From positions 62,001 through 126,000 of the forward strand of contig CAWIZE010000012.1 of the NCBI GenBank assembly GCA_963840545.1: a DNA stretch of 64,000 nucleotides. The letters run 5' to 3'. Made by a program: the position numbers and the translations under genes. The notes beneath the pieces are model-generated. The model saw only the letters and a program-made list of their open reading frames with translations, did no database searches and was not told the DNA's origin. The DNA is from JAKAWQ01 sp963840545 (GTDB lineage Bacteria > Pseudomonadota > Alphaproteobacteria > Acetobacterales > Acetobacteraceae). This document shows positions 44,085-53,177 of the stretch, in pieces (the stretch's first letter is position 1; every line of letters starts with the position of its first letter).

Positions 44085-46412
44085 ATGACGAAGTTCGGTC
44101 TTGCCCAGCCGGTCCGCCGTGTGGAGGACCCGCGTCTGCTGATCGGCCGCGGCCTCTATACGGACGACATCCGGCCCGGCCGCGCGGCCGTCGGGATGGT
44201 GTTGCGCAGCCCGCATGCGGCGGCGCGCGTTGTGTCGGTCGATGCCGCGGCCGCCCGGAACGTGCCCGGCGTTCTGGGCGTCTATACCTCGGCCGAGCTC
44301 AAGGCGGATGAGATCGGCGGGTTGCCCTGCCTCGTGCCGATCAGGAACCGCGACGGCACGTCCCGTTTCGATCCGGCACACCCGGTGCTCGCTGAGGGCA
44401 TGGTGCGGCATGTCGGTGATCCCGTGGCCTTTGTCGTCGGCGAGACCGCGCTGGCGGCGCGCGACGGGGCGGAGGCGGTGGCGGTGGAGTATGATGTGCT
44501 CCCCTCGGTGACGGACCTCGGGCACGCGATGGACGCGGGCCAGCCCGAGGTCTGGCGGGGTGCGAGAAACAACGTCTGCTTCGACTGGGAGGTCGGCGAC
44601 CGGGCGCGGGTCGAGGCGCTCCTTGCCGCGGCGGCACACGTCACCAAGCTTACGCTGGTGAACAACCGGATCGTCGTCTCGAGCATGGAAGCGCGGGCGG
44701 CGGTCGGCGAATATGACCCCGGTTCGGGCCGCTTCACCCTTACCACCAACACGCAGGGCGTCTGGCTGCTCAAGGAGCAGCTCGCCAAGGCCATATTCCG
44801 GATGCCGGAAGAGAAGTTTCGGGTGATCACGCCGGACGTGGGCGGCGGCTTCGGAATGAAGCTCTTCCTCTACGCCGAGCATGTTCTGGTCTGCTACGCG
44901 GCGCGCAAGCTCGGCCGCCCCGTGACCTGGACCTCCGAGCGGTCGGAGGCATTCCTCTCCGACACCCACGGCCGCGACAACATAACCGATGCGGAGCTTG
45001 CGCTTGACAAGGAGGGGAGATTTCTTGCCCTGCGCACCCGCAACCTCGCCAACATGGGCGCCTATCTCTCGACCTTCGCACCATTCATCCCGACGATGGC
45101 CGGGACGAAGGTTCTGGCGAGCGTCTACGGCTTCCAGGCAATTTATGCGAACGTCGTCGGCGTCTTTACGAACACGGTTCCGGTCGATGCTTATCGTGGC
45201 GCCGGGCGCCCCGAAAGCAACTATCTGGTCGAACGTCTGGTCGATGCCGCGGCGCGTGAGCTGGGGCTCGACCGGGCCGAGATCCGGCGGCGGAACATGG
45301 TCTCGTCGACCGCGATGCCCTACACCACCGCGATGGGCCAGAAATACGATTCGGGTGATTTCCCTCGCGTGCTCGAGACCGCACTCGAGAGGATCGGCTG
45401 GGCCGGCTTTCCGGCCCGCCGGTTGGCGGCGGAAAGGCGCGCCAGAATGCGTGGCATCGGGCTTGCCTATTATCTCGAGGCCACCGGAGGGGCGCCGAGC
45501 GAGCGCGCCGAGATTCGCTTCTCTGCCGATGGATTCGTGGACGTCTTGGTCGGCACGCAGTCGACCGGGCAGGGGCACGAGACCGCTTATGTCCAGATCA
45601 TCGCCGATCGGCTCGGCGTGCCGGGCGAAAATGTGCGGATCCACCAGGGCGATAGTGACGCGATCCCGACCGGCGGGGGAACCGGCGGCGCGCGCAGCCT
45701 GTATTCCGAGGGCCAAGCGATCCTGGTTGCTGCTGACAGCGTGATCGAAAAGGGAAGGCGGGCGGCCTCGGAAGCGCTCGAAGCCGCGGTTGCGGACATT
45801 GCCTTCGTCGCAGGCCGGTTCTCGATCGTCGGGACGGACCGCGCCGTCGATATCCTCGATCTCGCGGCGCGTCAGCGCACGCGGGTGGCCGCCGGCGAGG
45901 CCGCCACGACGCTCGACGCTGCCGAAATCGCGGACATCGACCGCCATACCTTCCCCAACGGCTGCCATGTGGCCGAGGTCGAGATCGATCCGGACACGGG
46001 CATAGTTGAGGTCGTACGCTACCTGGTTTGTGACGATTTCGGGACGATCGTGAACCCGCTCATCGTGCGGGGTCAGGTCCAAGGCGGCGTCGCGCAGGGA
46101 ATCGGACAGGCCATCCTCGAGCGTACAGCGTACGATCCCGAATCCGGGCAGCTGCTCTCGGGTAGTTTCATGGACTACGCGCTGCCGCGGGCGGACAGCG
46201 TGCCGGAGATCGAGGTCGAACTCATTGAAATTCCTTGTCTGGCCAATCCCCTTGGCGCCAAGGGTGCCGGCGAGGCGGGGGCGGTCGGCAGCCCGCCCGC
46301 GGTGATTAACGCCATCGTCGATGCGCTGGGCAGTCGCGGCGTGCGCCATCTCGACATGCCGGCGACGCCCGAACGGGTATGGAGAGCGCTCGCCGCGGCG
46401 CGCGCGGCGTAG
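44085..46412 (+). CDS. Xanthine dehydrogenase/CO dehydrogenase-type molybdenum hydroxylase, large subunit (form II CoxL-like)
   Basis: 775 residues binding molybdopterin cytosine dinucleotide. The N-terminus 'RVEDPRLLIGRGLYTDDIRP' and 'VTPDVGGGFGMKLFLYAEHV' are family signatures. The active-site loop reads AYRGAGR (369-375), the form II motif, not the AYxCSFR of true CO dehydrogenase, so CO oxidation is unlikely. The catalytic Glu region near the C-terminus is 'GAKGAGEAGAVGSPPAVINA'. Normally the large subunit works with a FAD-binding (CoxM) and a 2Fe-2S (CoxS) subunit; neither is adjacent. The ATG has a GGAG site eight bases upstream. The substrate is probably an aldehyde or N-heterocycle, unidentified. 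Confidence 0.9.
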   Translation: MTKFGLAQPVRRVEDPRLLIGRGLYTDDIRPGRAAVGMVLRSPHAAARVVSVDAAAARNVPGVLGVYTSAELKADEIGGLPCLVPIRNRDGTSRFDPAHPVLAEGMVRHVGDPVAFVVGETALAARDGAEAVAVEYDVLPSVTDLGHAMDAGQPEVWRGARNNVCFDWEVGDRARVEALLAAAAHVTKLTLVNNRIVVSSMEARAAVGEYDPGSGRFTLTTNTQGVWLLKEQLAKAIFRMPEEKFRVITPDVGGGFGMKLFLYAEHVLVCYAARKLGRPVTWTSERSEAFLSDTHGRDNITDAELALDKEGRFLALRTRNLANMGAYLSTFAPFIPTMAGTKVLASVYGFQAIYANVVGVFTNTVPVDAYRGAGRPESNYLVERLVDAAARELGLDRAEIRRRNMVSSTAMPYTTAMGQKYDSGDFPRVLETALERIGWAGFPARRLAAERRARMRGIGLAYYLEATGGAPSERAEIRFSADGFVDVLVGTQSTGQGHETAYVQIIADRLGVPGENVRIHQGDSDAIPTGGGTGGARSLYSEGQAILVAADSVIEKGRRAASEALEAAVADIAFVAGRFSIVGTDRAVDILDLAARQRTRVAAGEAATTLDAAEIADIDRHTFPNGCHVAEVEIDPDTGIVEVVRYLVCDDFGTIVNPLIVRGQVQGGVAQGIGQAILERTAYDPESGQLLSGSFMDYALPRADSVPEIEVELIEIPCLANPLGAKGAGEAGAVGSPPAVINAIVDALGSRGVRHLDMPATPERVWRALAAARAA

Positions 46413-46443
46413 CCGCCGTTCCGCCGGGCAGGAGAGGAGTTCC

Positions 46444-47421
46444 ATGCGGCTGGTGGCGGTTTCGCGCGTTCTCAACGAAGACGATATCATCGAGGCATTT
46501 GTCCGCCACCATGCGCCGCTGGTCGACCACCACGTGCTGCTGGACAACGGTAGCATCGACCGTACGGTGGAGATCCTCACGAAGCTGGCGGGGGCAGGTC
46601 TGCCGATTACGGTATTTTCGAACCGTAACCCGATGTTTGCGGAAACGACCTTCAACACGTTCCTCTATCGTTACGCGGTGGAAGAGCAGCGTGCCGACGG
46701 GATCCTGTTCCTCGACGCCGACGAATTCCTTGACCTCCGGCGGATGGGCGTTGCCCTGCGCCGGCGTCTGGCGGATCTGCCCGCAGATGCCCCCGGATTG
46801 CGGCTGCCGATGATCAACTATCATGCCACGGCCGCGGACGACCCGGACGACATCCTGGCGATCCGTCGTATTCGGCTGCGTGAGCCGACGGCTGCGAGTT
46901 CGAGCAAGATCTTGCTCCGCCGGCTCCTTCCTTCATGGGCCGTCGTCGTCGATGCGGGCAACCACAATGCGATGTTCCACGGCAAGGAGGTCGTGTGCGT
47001 CGCCGACAAGCGCGTCGCGCTGGCTCATTTTTCTGACAGGGGTCGTTGGCGGTGGCTGGGACGGGCGGTGATCGGACAGCTCAAAGTGCTGGCTTCAGCC
47101 CAGCAGGAGCGCGCGCAGAACCGCGGTGTGCACTATCGTGAGACATACGAGATGCTGCGGGATGCACCTGAAAAGCTGGGTGTTGCGCAAAATTTCGGTG
47201 CCTTGCCGCCACCGGGCAAGGAATGGATCGACGACCCGATCGCCTATCGCGGCCGGCCGCTCGCTTTCACGGAGCGAAGCGACGAGCGGCTGAAGGCTCT
47301 CCGTGCCGCGATCGCGGTCGCGGAGGGCCTCGCCGAGCAGCATGCCCGGCTGATTGACGGCAACCATGCCATACGGCTGCAGGTCGACCAGTGGGCAATG
47401 CAGTTCCAGCGGGTGGTGTGA
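46444..47421 (+). CDS. Glycosyltransferase family 2 protein
   Basis: 325 residues with a GT-A fold of the GT2/GT92-like kind. 'RLVAVSRVLNEDDIIEAFVR' and 'HHVLLDNGSIDRTVEIL' form the nucleotide-sugar site, and 'GILFLDADEFLDLR' provides the DxD motif. His and Trp clusters in the second half ('NHNAMFHGKEVV', 'ALAHFSDRGRWRW') are typical of this family. It has no membrane segment. It starts 32 bp after the coxL-like gene. The donor and acceptor are unknown; nearby galU and phosphomannomutase genes point to surface polysaccharide. Confidence 0.85.
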   Translation: MRLVAVSRVLNEDDIIEAFVRHHAPLVDHHVLLDNGSIDRTVEILTKLAGAGLPITVFSNRNPMFAETTFNTFLYRYAVEEQRADGILFLDADEFLDLRRMGVALRRRLADLPADAPGLRLPMINYHATAADDPDDILAIRRIRLREPTAASSSKILLRRLLPSWAVVVDAGNHNAMFHGKEVVCVADKRVALAHFSDRGRWRWLGRAVIGQLKVLASAQQERAQNRGVHYRETYEMLRDAPEKLGVAQNFGALPPPGKEWIDDPIAYRGRPLAFTERSDERLKALRAAIAVAEGLAEQHARLIDGNHAIRLQVDQWAMQFQRVV

Positions 47422-48181
47422 GCTGGTGGGCGGCTCACGGTAGCGCGCAGCGGCCACTGGGAGGGGCGGCCCGTCGCCAGGCGTGCGCGTGCGTGGGCGA
47501 CAGCGGCGAGTAGGAGAATCCTCTCGATTGGCGGAGGGACAGCAGGCGGCACCGCGCACGCCTTGGCCTTGGGTTCCGCGGGATATCGGGGTTCTCCAAT
47601 ACCAACCCTGCCTCGAGCCGCCGCGTCCGACCGGCGTGCCGGCGGCGAACAGTCGACAGGCGGCCGGGCGACCAAGTGACTCTATTGCTCGGCGTCGCGG
47701 ACGAGCGGGACAGGAAGGCGCGCGAAGGGCTCACGCTTTACCAGTCACCCGATTGCGAAAATGGGTGAAGGAGCAAATCTGCCTTGACCGGAATCCCTCC
47801 GCGATCCCGCCGGAAGCGACATTGAATGAGATGCAAGGCCGCCTTTTCACCGCGATGGCGAAGGATAAGCCGCTTCATGGCGGGTCGTTGAGAGTATAAG
47901 GGTTGCTCGTTATCGGACATGCTTGACAGCGTCGACGCACCAAGCCGAGGTCGCCGATGGTCTCGCCAGAACCGACTTTGGTGGGAAATGCGGCGTGGCC
48001 GGGTTCACCGACGTATCGGATCAGGCACGCCGCCGAGGGCACCCGGTAGGGGACGCCGCAGGTGACGAAGGTCGGGGATCCACGACAACGCGCTTGCGAG
48101 CGGCGGCCAGGGCGTGCGACCAATCGGTGGGCCTTCCCGGGCACGTTGGCCCTGCATCTTGAAGATCCGGAGGCAGAGATC
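47422..48181. other. 760-bp region without a convincing gene
   Basis: Frames on both strands give short, Arg/Pro-rich or fragmentary readings. One minus-strand stretch (about 48080-47900) and one plus-strand stretch (about 47745-47899) look slightly protein-like but lack complete frames and recognisable motifs. This could be a decayed gene or insertion remnant plus the galU promoter. GC content is lower between 47730 and 47930 than in neighbouring genes. Confidence 0.35.
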
Positions 48182-49057
48182 GTGATCAAGCCGTTGCGCA
48201 AAGCCGTGCTGCCGGTTGCCGGCCTCGGAACTCGCTTCCTGCCGGCCACGAAGGCGATGGCCAAGGAGATGCTTCCTGTGGTTGACCGGCCGCTCATCCA
48301 ATATTCCGTCGACGAGGCACGCGCCGCGGGCATCGAGCTCTTCTGCATGGTTACAGGCCGCGGAAAGACCGAGCTCGTCGAATACTTCGACGTTGCGTAC
48401 GAACTGGAGGCGACGCTGCGCGAACGAGGCAAGCGCGACGCACTGGAAGCGTTGCGCGACAGCTCGACTGCGCCGGGAACCATGGTAACGGTCCGTCAGC
48501 AGGTCCCACTCGGCCTCGGTCATGCCATTTGGTGCGCCCGGGCCTTCATCGGGGGCGATCCCTTCGCCATTCTCCTCCCAGATGATCTCGTGCTTTCCCG
48601 GACGCCCTGCCTTAAGCAGCTTGCCGACGCATATTACGAAACCGGTGGGAACGTAGTCGCTGTCGAGGATGTGCCGCGCGAGCACACCCAGCGCTACGGC
48701 GTGCTGGCGGTCGGCGGCGACGATGGCCGCCTGGTCGAGGTGAAGGGCCTAGTGGAGAAGCCGGAGCCGGCGAAGGCGCCGTCGACGCTCTCGATCATCG
48801 GTCGCTACGTGCTGTTGCCTTCCGTGCTGCGGCACCTCGCGAATCTCGAGCGGGGCGCCGGCGGAGAGATCCAGCTTACAGATGCGATTGCGAGAATGAT
48901 CGGCGAGAGCCCAGTTCATGGGTTGCGCTTCGAGGGGCGCCGCTTCGACTGCGGGGACAAAGCCGGCTTTCTCGAGGCGCAGATCGCTTTCGCACTCAAG
49001 CGCCCGGATCTTGGGCCAATGGTGCGGTCGTTCCTTCCCCATTATATCGCGTCCTAA
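48182..49057 (+). CDS. galU: UTP--glucose-1-phosphate uridylyltransferase
   Basis: Makes UDP-glucose for polysaccharides and glycolipids. The 291-residue product starts with the nucleotidyltransferase motif 'VLPVAGLGTRFLPATKAMAK' and 'EMLPVVDRPLIQYSVDEA', followed by 'PLGLGHAIWCAR', 'AILLPDDLVLSR', 'VKGLVEKPEP' and 'IQLTDAIARMI', all standard. The GTG start is supported by GGAGG about eight bases upstream (48168-48172). The phosphomannomutase/phosphoglucomutase gene follows after 2 bp and would supply glucose-1-phosphate. Confidence 0.95.
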   Translation: MIKPLRKAVLPVAGLGTRFLPATKAMAKEMLPVVDRPLIQYSVDEARAAGIELFCMVTGRGKTELVEYFDVAYELEATLRERGKRDALEALRDSSTAPGTMVTVRQQVPLGLGHAIWCARAFIGGDPFAILLPDDLVLSRTPCLKQLADAYYETGGNVVAVEDVPREHTQRYGVLAVGGDDGRLVEVKGLVEKPEPAKAPSTLSIIGRYVLLPSVLRHLANLERGAGGEIQLTDAIARMIGESPVHGLRFEGRRFDCGDKAGFLEAQIAFALKRPDLGPMVRSFLPHYIAS

Positions 49058-49059
49058 TC

Positions 49060-50487
49060 ATGGCTGAGCGGAACCGCATGATCTTTTCGCATCACTTCCA
49101 CCCTTCGGTGCTGCGTGAGTATGACATCCGCGGCATCGTCGGCGAGACGCTCAACCCAGCGGATGCTTTCGCCGTTGGCCGCTGCTTCGGCAGCGTCGTT
49201 GCCCGCGGCGGCGGCAGCTCCGTGGTGGTCGGCTCCGACGGGCGGCTTTCCTCGCCGGCACTCGAACCGGCGGTCGTCGCAGGGCTCAAGGCGAGTGGCG
49301 TCACCGTCCTCCGCATTGGATGCGGGCCGACGCCAATGCTCTATTATGCGTCGAGCGTGGAGGCCGCAGACGGAGCCGTGATGGTGACGGGGAGCCACAA
49401 CCCGCCAGATCATAACGGCTTCAAGATGATGCTTGGAGCGAAGCCTTACTACGGCGAAGCCATCCGCGCCCTCGGGCGCGTGGCCGCCACGGGCGATGTT
49501 GTTGCCGAGGCAGCGGGCGGCGAGCGCGTTTTGGAGATGAAGGCGGCCTATGTCTCACGCCTGATCGAGGGCTGGGATGGTGGGGATCGCCGGCTTTCCG
49601 TGGTGTGGGACAATGGCAACGGCGCGGCGGGCGACGTCCTCGCGATGCTGCTCGAGCGTCTCCCCGGAAACCATGTGCTACTCAACGGAACGATAGACGG
49701 GCGCTTCCCTGCTCATCACCCAGACCCGACCGTGCCGAAGAACCTCGAGCAGCTCGTGGCCGAGGTTCGTGCACGCGGTGCCGACGCCGGTATCGCGGTC
49801 GACGGCGACGCCGACCGGATCGGCGTCGTCGACGACACGGGCGTTATTCTGTTCGGCGACCAGCTTATGGTGCTTCTCTCGCGCGACGTGTTGAACCGCA
49901 ATCCCGGCGCGCCAATCATCGCCGACGTGAAGGCCAGCCAAGTCCTCTTCGACGAGATCGCGCGCGCGGGTGGCCGGCCGCTGATGTGGCGCACCGGTCA
50001 TTCGCTTATTAAGGCAAAAATGGCAGAGATTGGCGCGCCGCTTGCCGGCGAAATGTCCGGGCATATTTTTTTTGCTGAACGCTGGTACGGGTTTGACGAT
50101 GCACTCTATGCCGGGATTCGCTTTCTCGGCGTGCTCGCCCGCGACAGCCACCCTCTCTCGACCCTGCGGCGGGCACTGCCGCAGGTCGTCAACACGCCGG
50201 AGCTGCGCTTCCCCTGCCCTGACGATCGCAAGTTCGCGATCGTCGAGGAATTGGCGGGGCGCCTGCGTGCGCGCGGTGCCAACCTCGCCGACATCGATGG
50301 CGTGCGCGTCACAACACCGGATGGATGGTGGTTGCTTCGCGCCTCGAACACACAAGCGGTTCTTGTCGCCCGCGCCGAGGCTAAGGACGAAGCGGGTCTT
50401 GATCGGCTGAAAGCGGCTATCGTCACCGAGCTTGTCGCGTCAGGTGTTGCGCCGCCCGACTTTGCGGCGGCGGAGTCCGGGCACTGA
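49060..50487 (+). CDS. Phosphomannomutase/phosphoglucomutase
   Basis: Alpha-D-phosphohexomutase of 475 residues interconverting hexose 6- and 1-phosphates. Phosphoserine loop 'VTGSHNPP' with Ser112, magnesium loop 'DGDADRIGVVDD' (Asp248, Asp250, Asp252), sugar-binding loop 'GEMSGHIFF' and a phosphate-binding C-terminal 'RASNTQAVLVARAEA'. The N-terminus 'HPSVLREYDIRGIVGETL' is that of the AlgC/ManB-type bifunctional enzymes. Coupled to galU by a 2-bp gap. Confidence 0.94.
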   Translation: MAERNRMIFSHHFHPSVLREYDIRGIVGETLNPADAFAVGRCFGSVVARGGGSSVVVGSDGRLSSPALEPAVVAGLKASGVTVLRIGCGPTPMLYYASSVEAADGAVMVTGSHNPPDHNGFKMMLGAKPYYGEAIRALGRVAATGDVVAEAAGGERVLEMKAAYVSRLIEGWDGGDRRLSVVWDNGNGAAGDVLAMLLERLPGNHVLLNGTIDGRFPAHHPDPTVPKNLEQLVAEVRARGADAGIAVDGDADRIGVVDDTGVILFGDQLMVLLSRDVLNRNPGAPIIADVKASQVLFDEIARAGGRPLMWRTGHSLIKAKMAEIGAPLAGEMSGHIFFAERWYGFDDALYAGIRFLGVLARDSHPLSTLRRALPQVVNTPELRFPCPDDRKFAIVEELAGRLRARGANLADIDGVRVTTPDGWWLLRASNTQAVLVARAEAKDEAGLDRLKAAIVTELVASGVAPPDFAAAESGH

Positions 50488-50857
50488 GCTCCACCGGATC
50501 GTAATCTCGAAACTCGGTCTCGCGGCAATTGGCAATTGCGCCGTCTCCTCGCTGCCCACGCGTGACGGGCGGCATGCCTGGTTCCGCTTTCCGCGACTTG
50601 CCGCCGATCTGCTGTTTCATTCCCTGCTGGGCGGCGGGACCTCAACCATCCCCTCATTTCCTGACTGAGGGTGTCGAGTAACCAAAGAATCCGGCGGGGC
50701 GGCCGGACGTTCCCGAAAGAATCAAGATGGGCCTGCGTGGATTGGCGCTCTTCCGCCCATTATGGGTCGGTTGCGGGATGCCGGAAACTTGAGAATTTCT
50801 TCGCATGCAGCACGAGTCTCGAGGCATGCGACGGCACTGAACCGGACTTCCGGCTTG
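50488..50857. other. Region between the mutase gene and the IS4 remnant
   Basis: About 370 bp with no supported gene. A tandem GGCAATT pair lies at about 50525-50538. The right part is probably the left end of the IS4-type element, but I could not identify terminal inverted repeats with confidence. Confidence 0.35.
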
Positions 50858-51620
50858 ATGGAAGTGCATGGCTTCCTGGGTCGCCTGTTCGATGGTGATC
50901 TGCACGCAAAGCGTATGTTGTCGCTGGCCAATGCCACCCTGGGCGTCGTCAGGACTGCATCCCTGGCGGTCAATACGGCCGGCCACGGCCTTGCCCTGGC
51001 GCGCGGCCGCGTGATCAGGCATGCCATCAAGCAGGCGGATCGGTTGCTTTCCAATCAGGGGATCGACAGCGACGTCGCCCCGCGCCACTGGGTCTCCTGC
51101 GTGGTGGAGCCTCGCACCGGCATCAACGTGACCATGGACTGGACCTCGTTCGAGGTTGACGGTCAAGCCACCATCATACTGTCGCGGTTGACCCGCCACC
51201 GCCGCGCTACCCCACTGGAATGGCTGACGGTCGATACCGCCACCCTCAAGGATCACCGCAACGAGTACCAATATCAGGTACCGGTGCGGCTGGCCGATGC
51301 CCTGTCGGCGGACATCGCGGTGTCTATCGTGGCCGACGTGGCCTACGTGGCCGATCGTGGGTTCCGCGAAGAAGCTCTACCGGGTCCCGACCGAGGAGCC
51401 GAAGTTCGCGTACGCTATCCGCTTCCGCGGCAACATTGCGGTGACCGCCGCGCATGGCGAAACGCGCAGCGCCATGGCCATGGCCTGGGCCTGGGCCTGG
51501 GCCTGGGCCGGAGCCGGCGGACGGCCTCGCGTCCTGCGGGGCGCCACGGTGACAGCCGAACACTATCAGGGGGGAACAGGTACTGTGCGTGCAGGACAAG
51601 GCGACGAAGCAGGCTGATAG
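50858..51620 (+). pseudogene. IS4-family transposase, frameshifted and truncated
   Basis: From the ATG at 50858 the reading 'LFDGDLHAKRMLSLANATLG', 'HAIKQADRLLSNQGIDSDV' and 'VTMDWTSFEVDGQATIILSR' matches IS4-type transposases including the first catalytic Asp, and 'VAYVADRGF' holds the second. A 9-base triplication around 51327-51352 adds residues before it. Near 51360 the frame shifts: 'KKLYRVPTEEPKFAYAIRFR' continues in another frame. A hexamer array (51471-51506) adds an Ala-Trp run, and near 51580 a third frame gives 'LCVQDKATKQA', after which homology stops. The catalytic Glu region is absent, so the element cannot transpose by itself. Confidence 0.8.
51471..51506. repeat. Hexanucleotide array inside the IS4 remnant
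   Basis: Six six-base units in a row: two GCCATG and four GCCTGG, followed by a degenerate GCCGGA. In the local frame this encodes alternating Ala-Met and Ala-Trp. Probably slippage in an unselected sequence. Confidence 0.85.
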
Positions 51621-51646
51621 GGGGTCAGCGAGTGGGGAGCTGACCG

Positions 51647-52392
51647 ATGCGACGCTGCCGCCTTCGCGATGAGCAATGGGAACGTATTTGAGACCGGCTG
51701 CCAGGGCGTGAGGGTCATGTCGGGGCGACTGCGGCGCACGGTCGCCTATTCGTCGCGGCCGTGTTCTATCGCTATCGCGCTGGGATCCCGTGGCGTGACC
51801 TGCCGGAGCGCTTCGGGGACCGGAAGACCGTGCGCAGCCGCTTCAGCCAATGGTCGAGCAGGGGGGCTTAGGAGAAGCTTGTCAATCACTTACCAGCAGA
51901 TGCCGACAACGAATACGCGATGATTGACGGCACCACCGTGCGCGCCCATCAGCACAGCGCCGGCGCCGAACAAAGTTGGCGAAGATCAGGCGATCGGACG
52001 GCGGATTGACCAGCAAGATCCACGCCATGGCCGATGCGCTGCGCAAGCCCGTCCGCTTCTTGCTGACCGGCGGCGAGACCTATGATCTGGTCGGGGCGGA
52101 TCACTTGCTCCCGAGCATGATCGCCGGCACGCTGACTGCCGACCAGGCCTGCGGCGCCGACAAGTGGGTCATCGAGCTGCTCACCGCAGCCGGCAGGACG
52201 CTTGTGATCCCGCCCAAGGCCAATGGCCTGGTCAGCCGGAACTACGATGGGGAGCTCTGCATAGCCGGCCATCGGATCGAGAGCTTATTCGCCAGGCTCA
52301 AGCAGTTCCGCACCATCGCTTCGCGCTACGACAAAACCAGGAACTTCCTCGGAGCCATCCACCTCGTCGCCGCAGTCATCCGACTCAACTGA
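51647..52392 (+). pseudogene. IS5-family (IS427-type) transposase, decayed
   Basis: The first frame reads 'MRRCRLRDEQWERI', stop, 'LPGREGHVGATAAHGRLFVA', 'YRYRAGIPWRDLPERFGDRK' with first-domain motifs, a second in-frame stop near 51868, then 'DADNEYAMIDGTTVRAHQHS' with a catalytic Asp. Near 51970 it shifts to another frame: 'GGLTSKIHAMADALRKPVRF', 'LTGGETYDLVGADHLLPSMI', 'RIESLFARLKQFRTIASRYD' and the end 'LGAIHLVAAVIRLN' at 52392. Two stops and one frameshift make it inactive. It abuts the IS4 remnant and ends 95 bp before the DUF1045 gene of the phn region. Confidence 0.85.
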
Positions 52393-52487
52393 CGATACAC
52401 CCTAGGTCTCCACAAATCCAGTCGCAACCACGTGAACCGCTTGGCCGCTCCGTCGCGTTATGGGGTGGGAAGGATGTCCGATCCGCC

Positions 52488-53168
52488 ATGCGCGTCGCTG
52501 TCTATTGGGCTCCGCCCGCCGCCGATCCGCACGCCGATCCCGACGCCGATTTCCTCTGGGCCCTGGGCTCGGCCTGGCTCGGCCGCGACAGCGAAACCGG
52601 CCTCCCGGTGCCGCAGCCTGACGTGCCCGGCCTTGCCGCGCTCACCGCAAGCCCGCGCCGCTACGGCTTCCACGCCACCCTCAAGGCGCCGATCACCCTT
52701 GCCGGCAGGTTCGAGGAATTTCTCGCCGACGCGCAGGCACTGGCGCGGACGCTGAGGCCGGCGCGCCTCCCCGCGCTCGCGGTCCGCGCGCTCGACGGCT
52801 TCGCCGCCCTCTGCCCGACCGCGGAGAGCCCCGAGCTTACGGCACTCGCCGCCTCGGTCGTCACGGCGCTCGACCACCATCGCCTACCGGAGGCGCAGGA
52901 AGAACAGGCCCGCCGCAGCCTCGGGCGAACGCCCGCCCAGGCTGCGTACCTTGCCCGCTGGGGCTATCCGTTCGTGCTCGACGAATGGCGCTTCCACATG
53001 ACGCTCAGCGACACCGGCGCGGCGACGCCGTCCCTGCTCGCCGCCGCCATGCGGCATTTCGCCCCCGTGCTCGAGCGCGAGCGGCGCGTGGGGGAGCTTG
53101 CGGTCTTCGTCGAGCCTTCGCCCGGCGCCGCATTCCGTCTCGCCGCGCGCCTTCCGTTCGCGTCGTGA
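52488..53168 (+). CDS. DUF1045 protein of phosphonate-utilisation clusters
   Basis: 226 residues. 'RVAVYWAPPAADPHADPDAD', 'RRYGFHATLKAPITLAGRF' and 'LDEWRFHMTLSDTG' contain the two H-x-T motifs of 2H-phosphoesterase-like proteins, which DUF1045 resembles; the family is regularly found with C-P lyase genes. The ATG at 52488 begins the conserved part. It is convergent with phnF, with 9 bp between stops. Its biochemical role is not established. Confidence 0.82.
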   Translation: MRVAVYWAPPAADPHADPDADFLWALGSAWLGRDSETGLPVPQPDVPGLAALTASPRRYGFHATLKAPITLAGRFEEFLADAQALARTLRPARLPALAVRALDGFAALCPTAESPELTALAASVVTALDHHRLPEAQEEQARRSLGRTPAQAAYLARWGYPFVLDEWRFHMTLSDTGAATPSLLAAAMRHFAPVLERERRVGELAVFVEPSPGAAFRLAARLPFAS

Positions 53169-53177
53169 CGCAAGCGG

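Noticed and set aside
44085..46412. Carbon monoxide dehydrogenase (true CoxL)
   Set aside because: The active-site loop is AYRGAGR, not the AYxCSFR type of aerobic CO dehydrogenase, and coxM and coxS are absent.
51647..52392. Active IS5-family element
   Set aside because: Two in-frame stop codons and one frameshift separate the conserved transposase segments.
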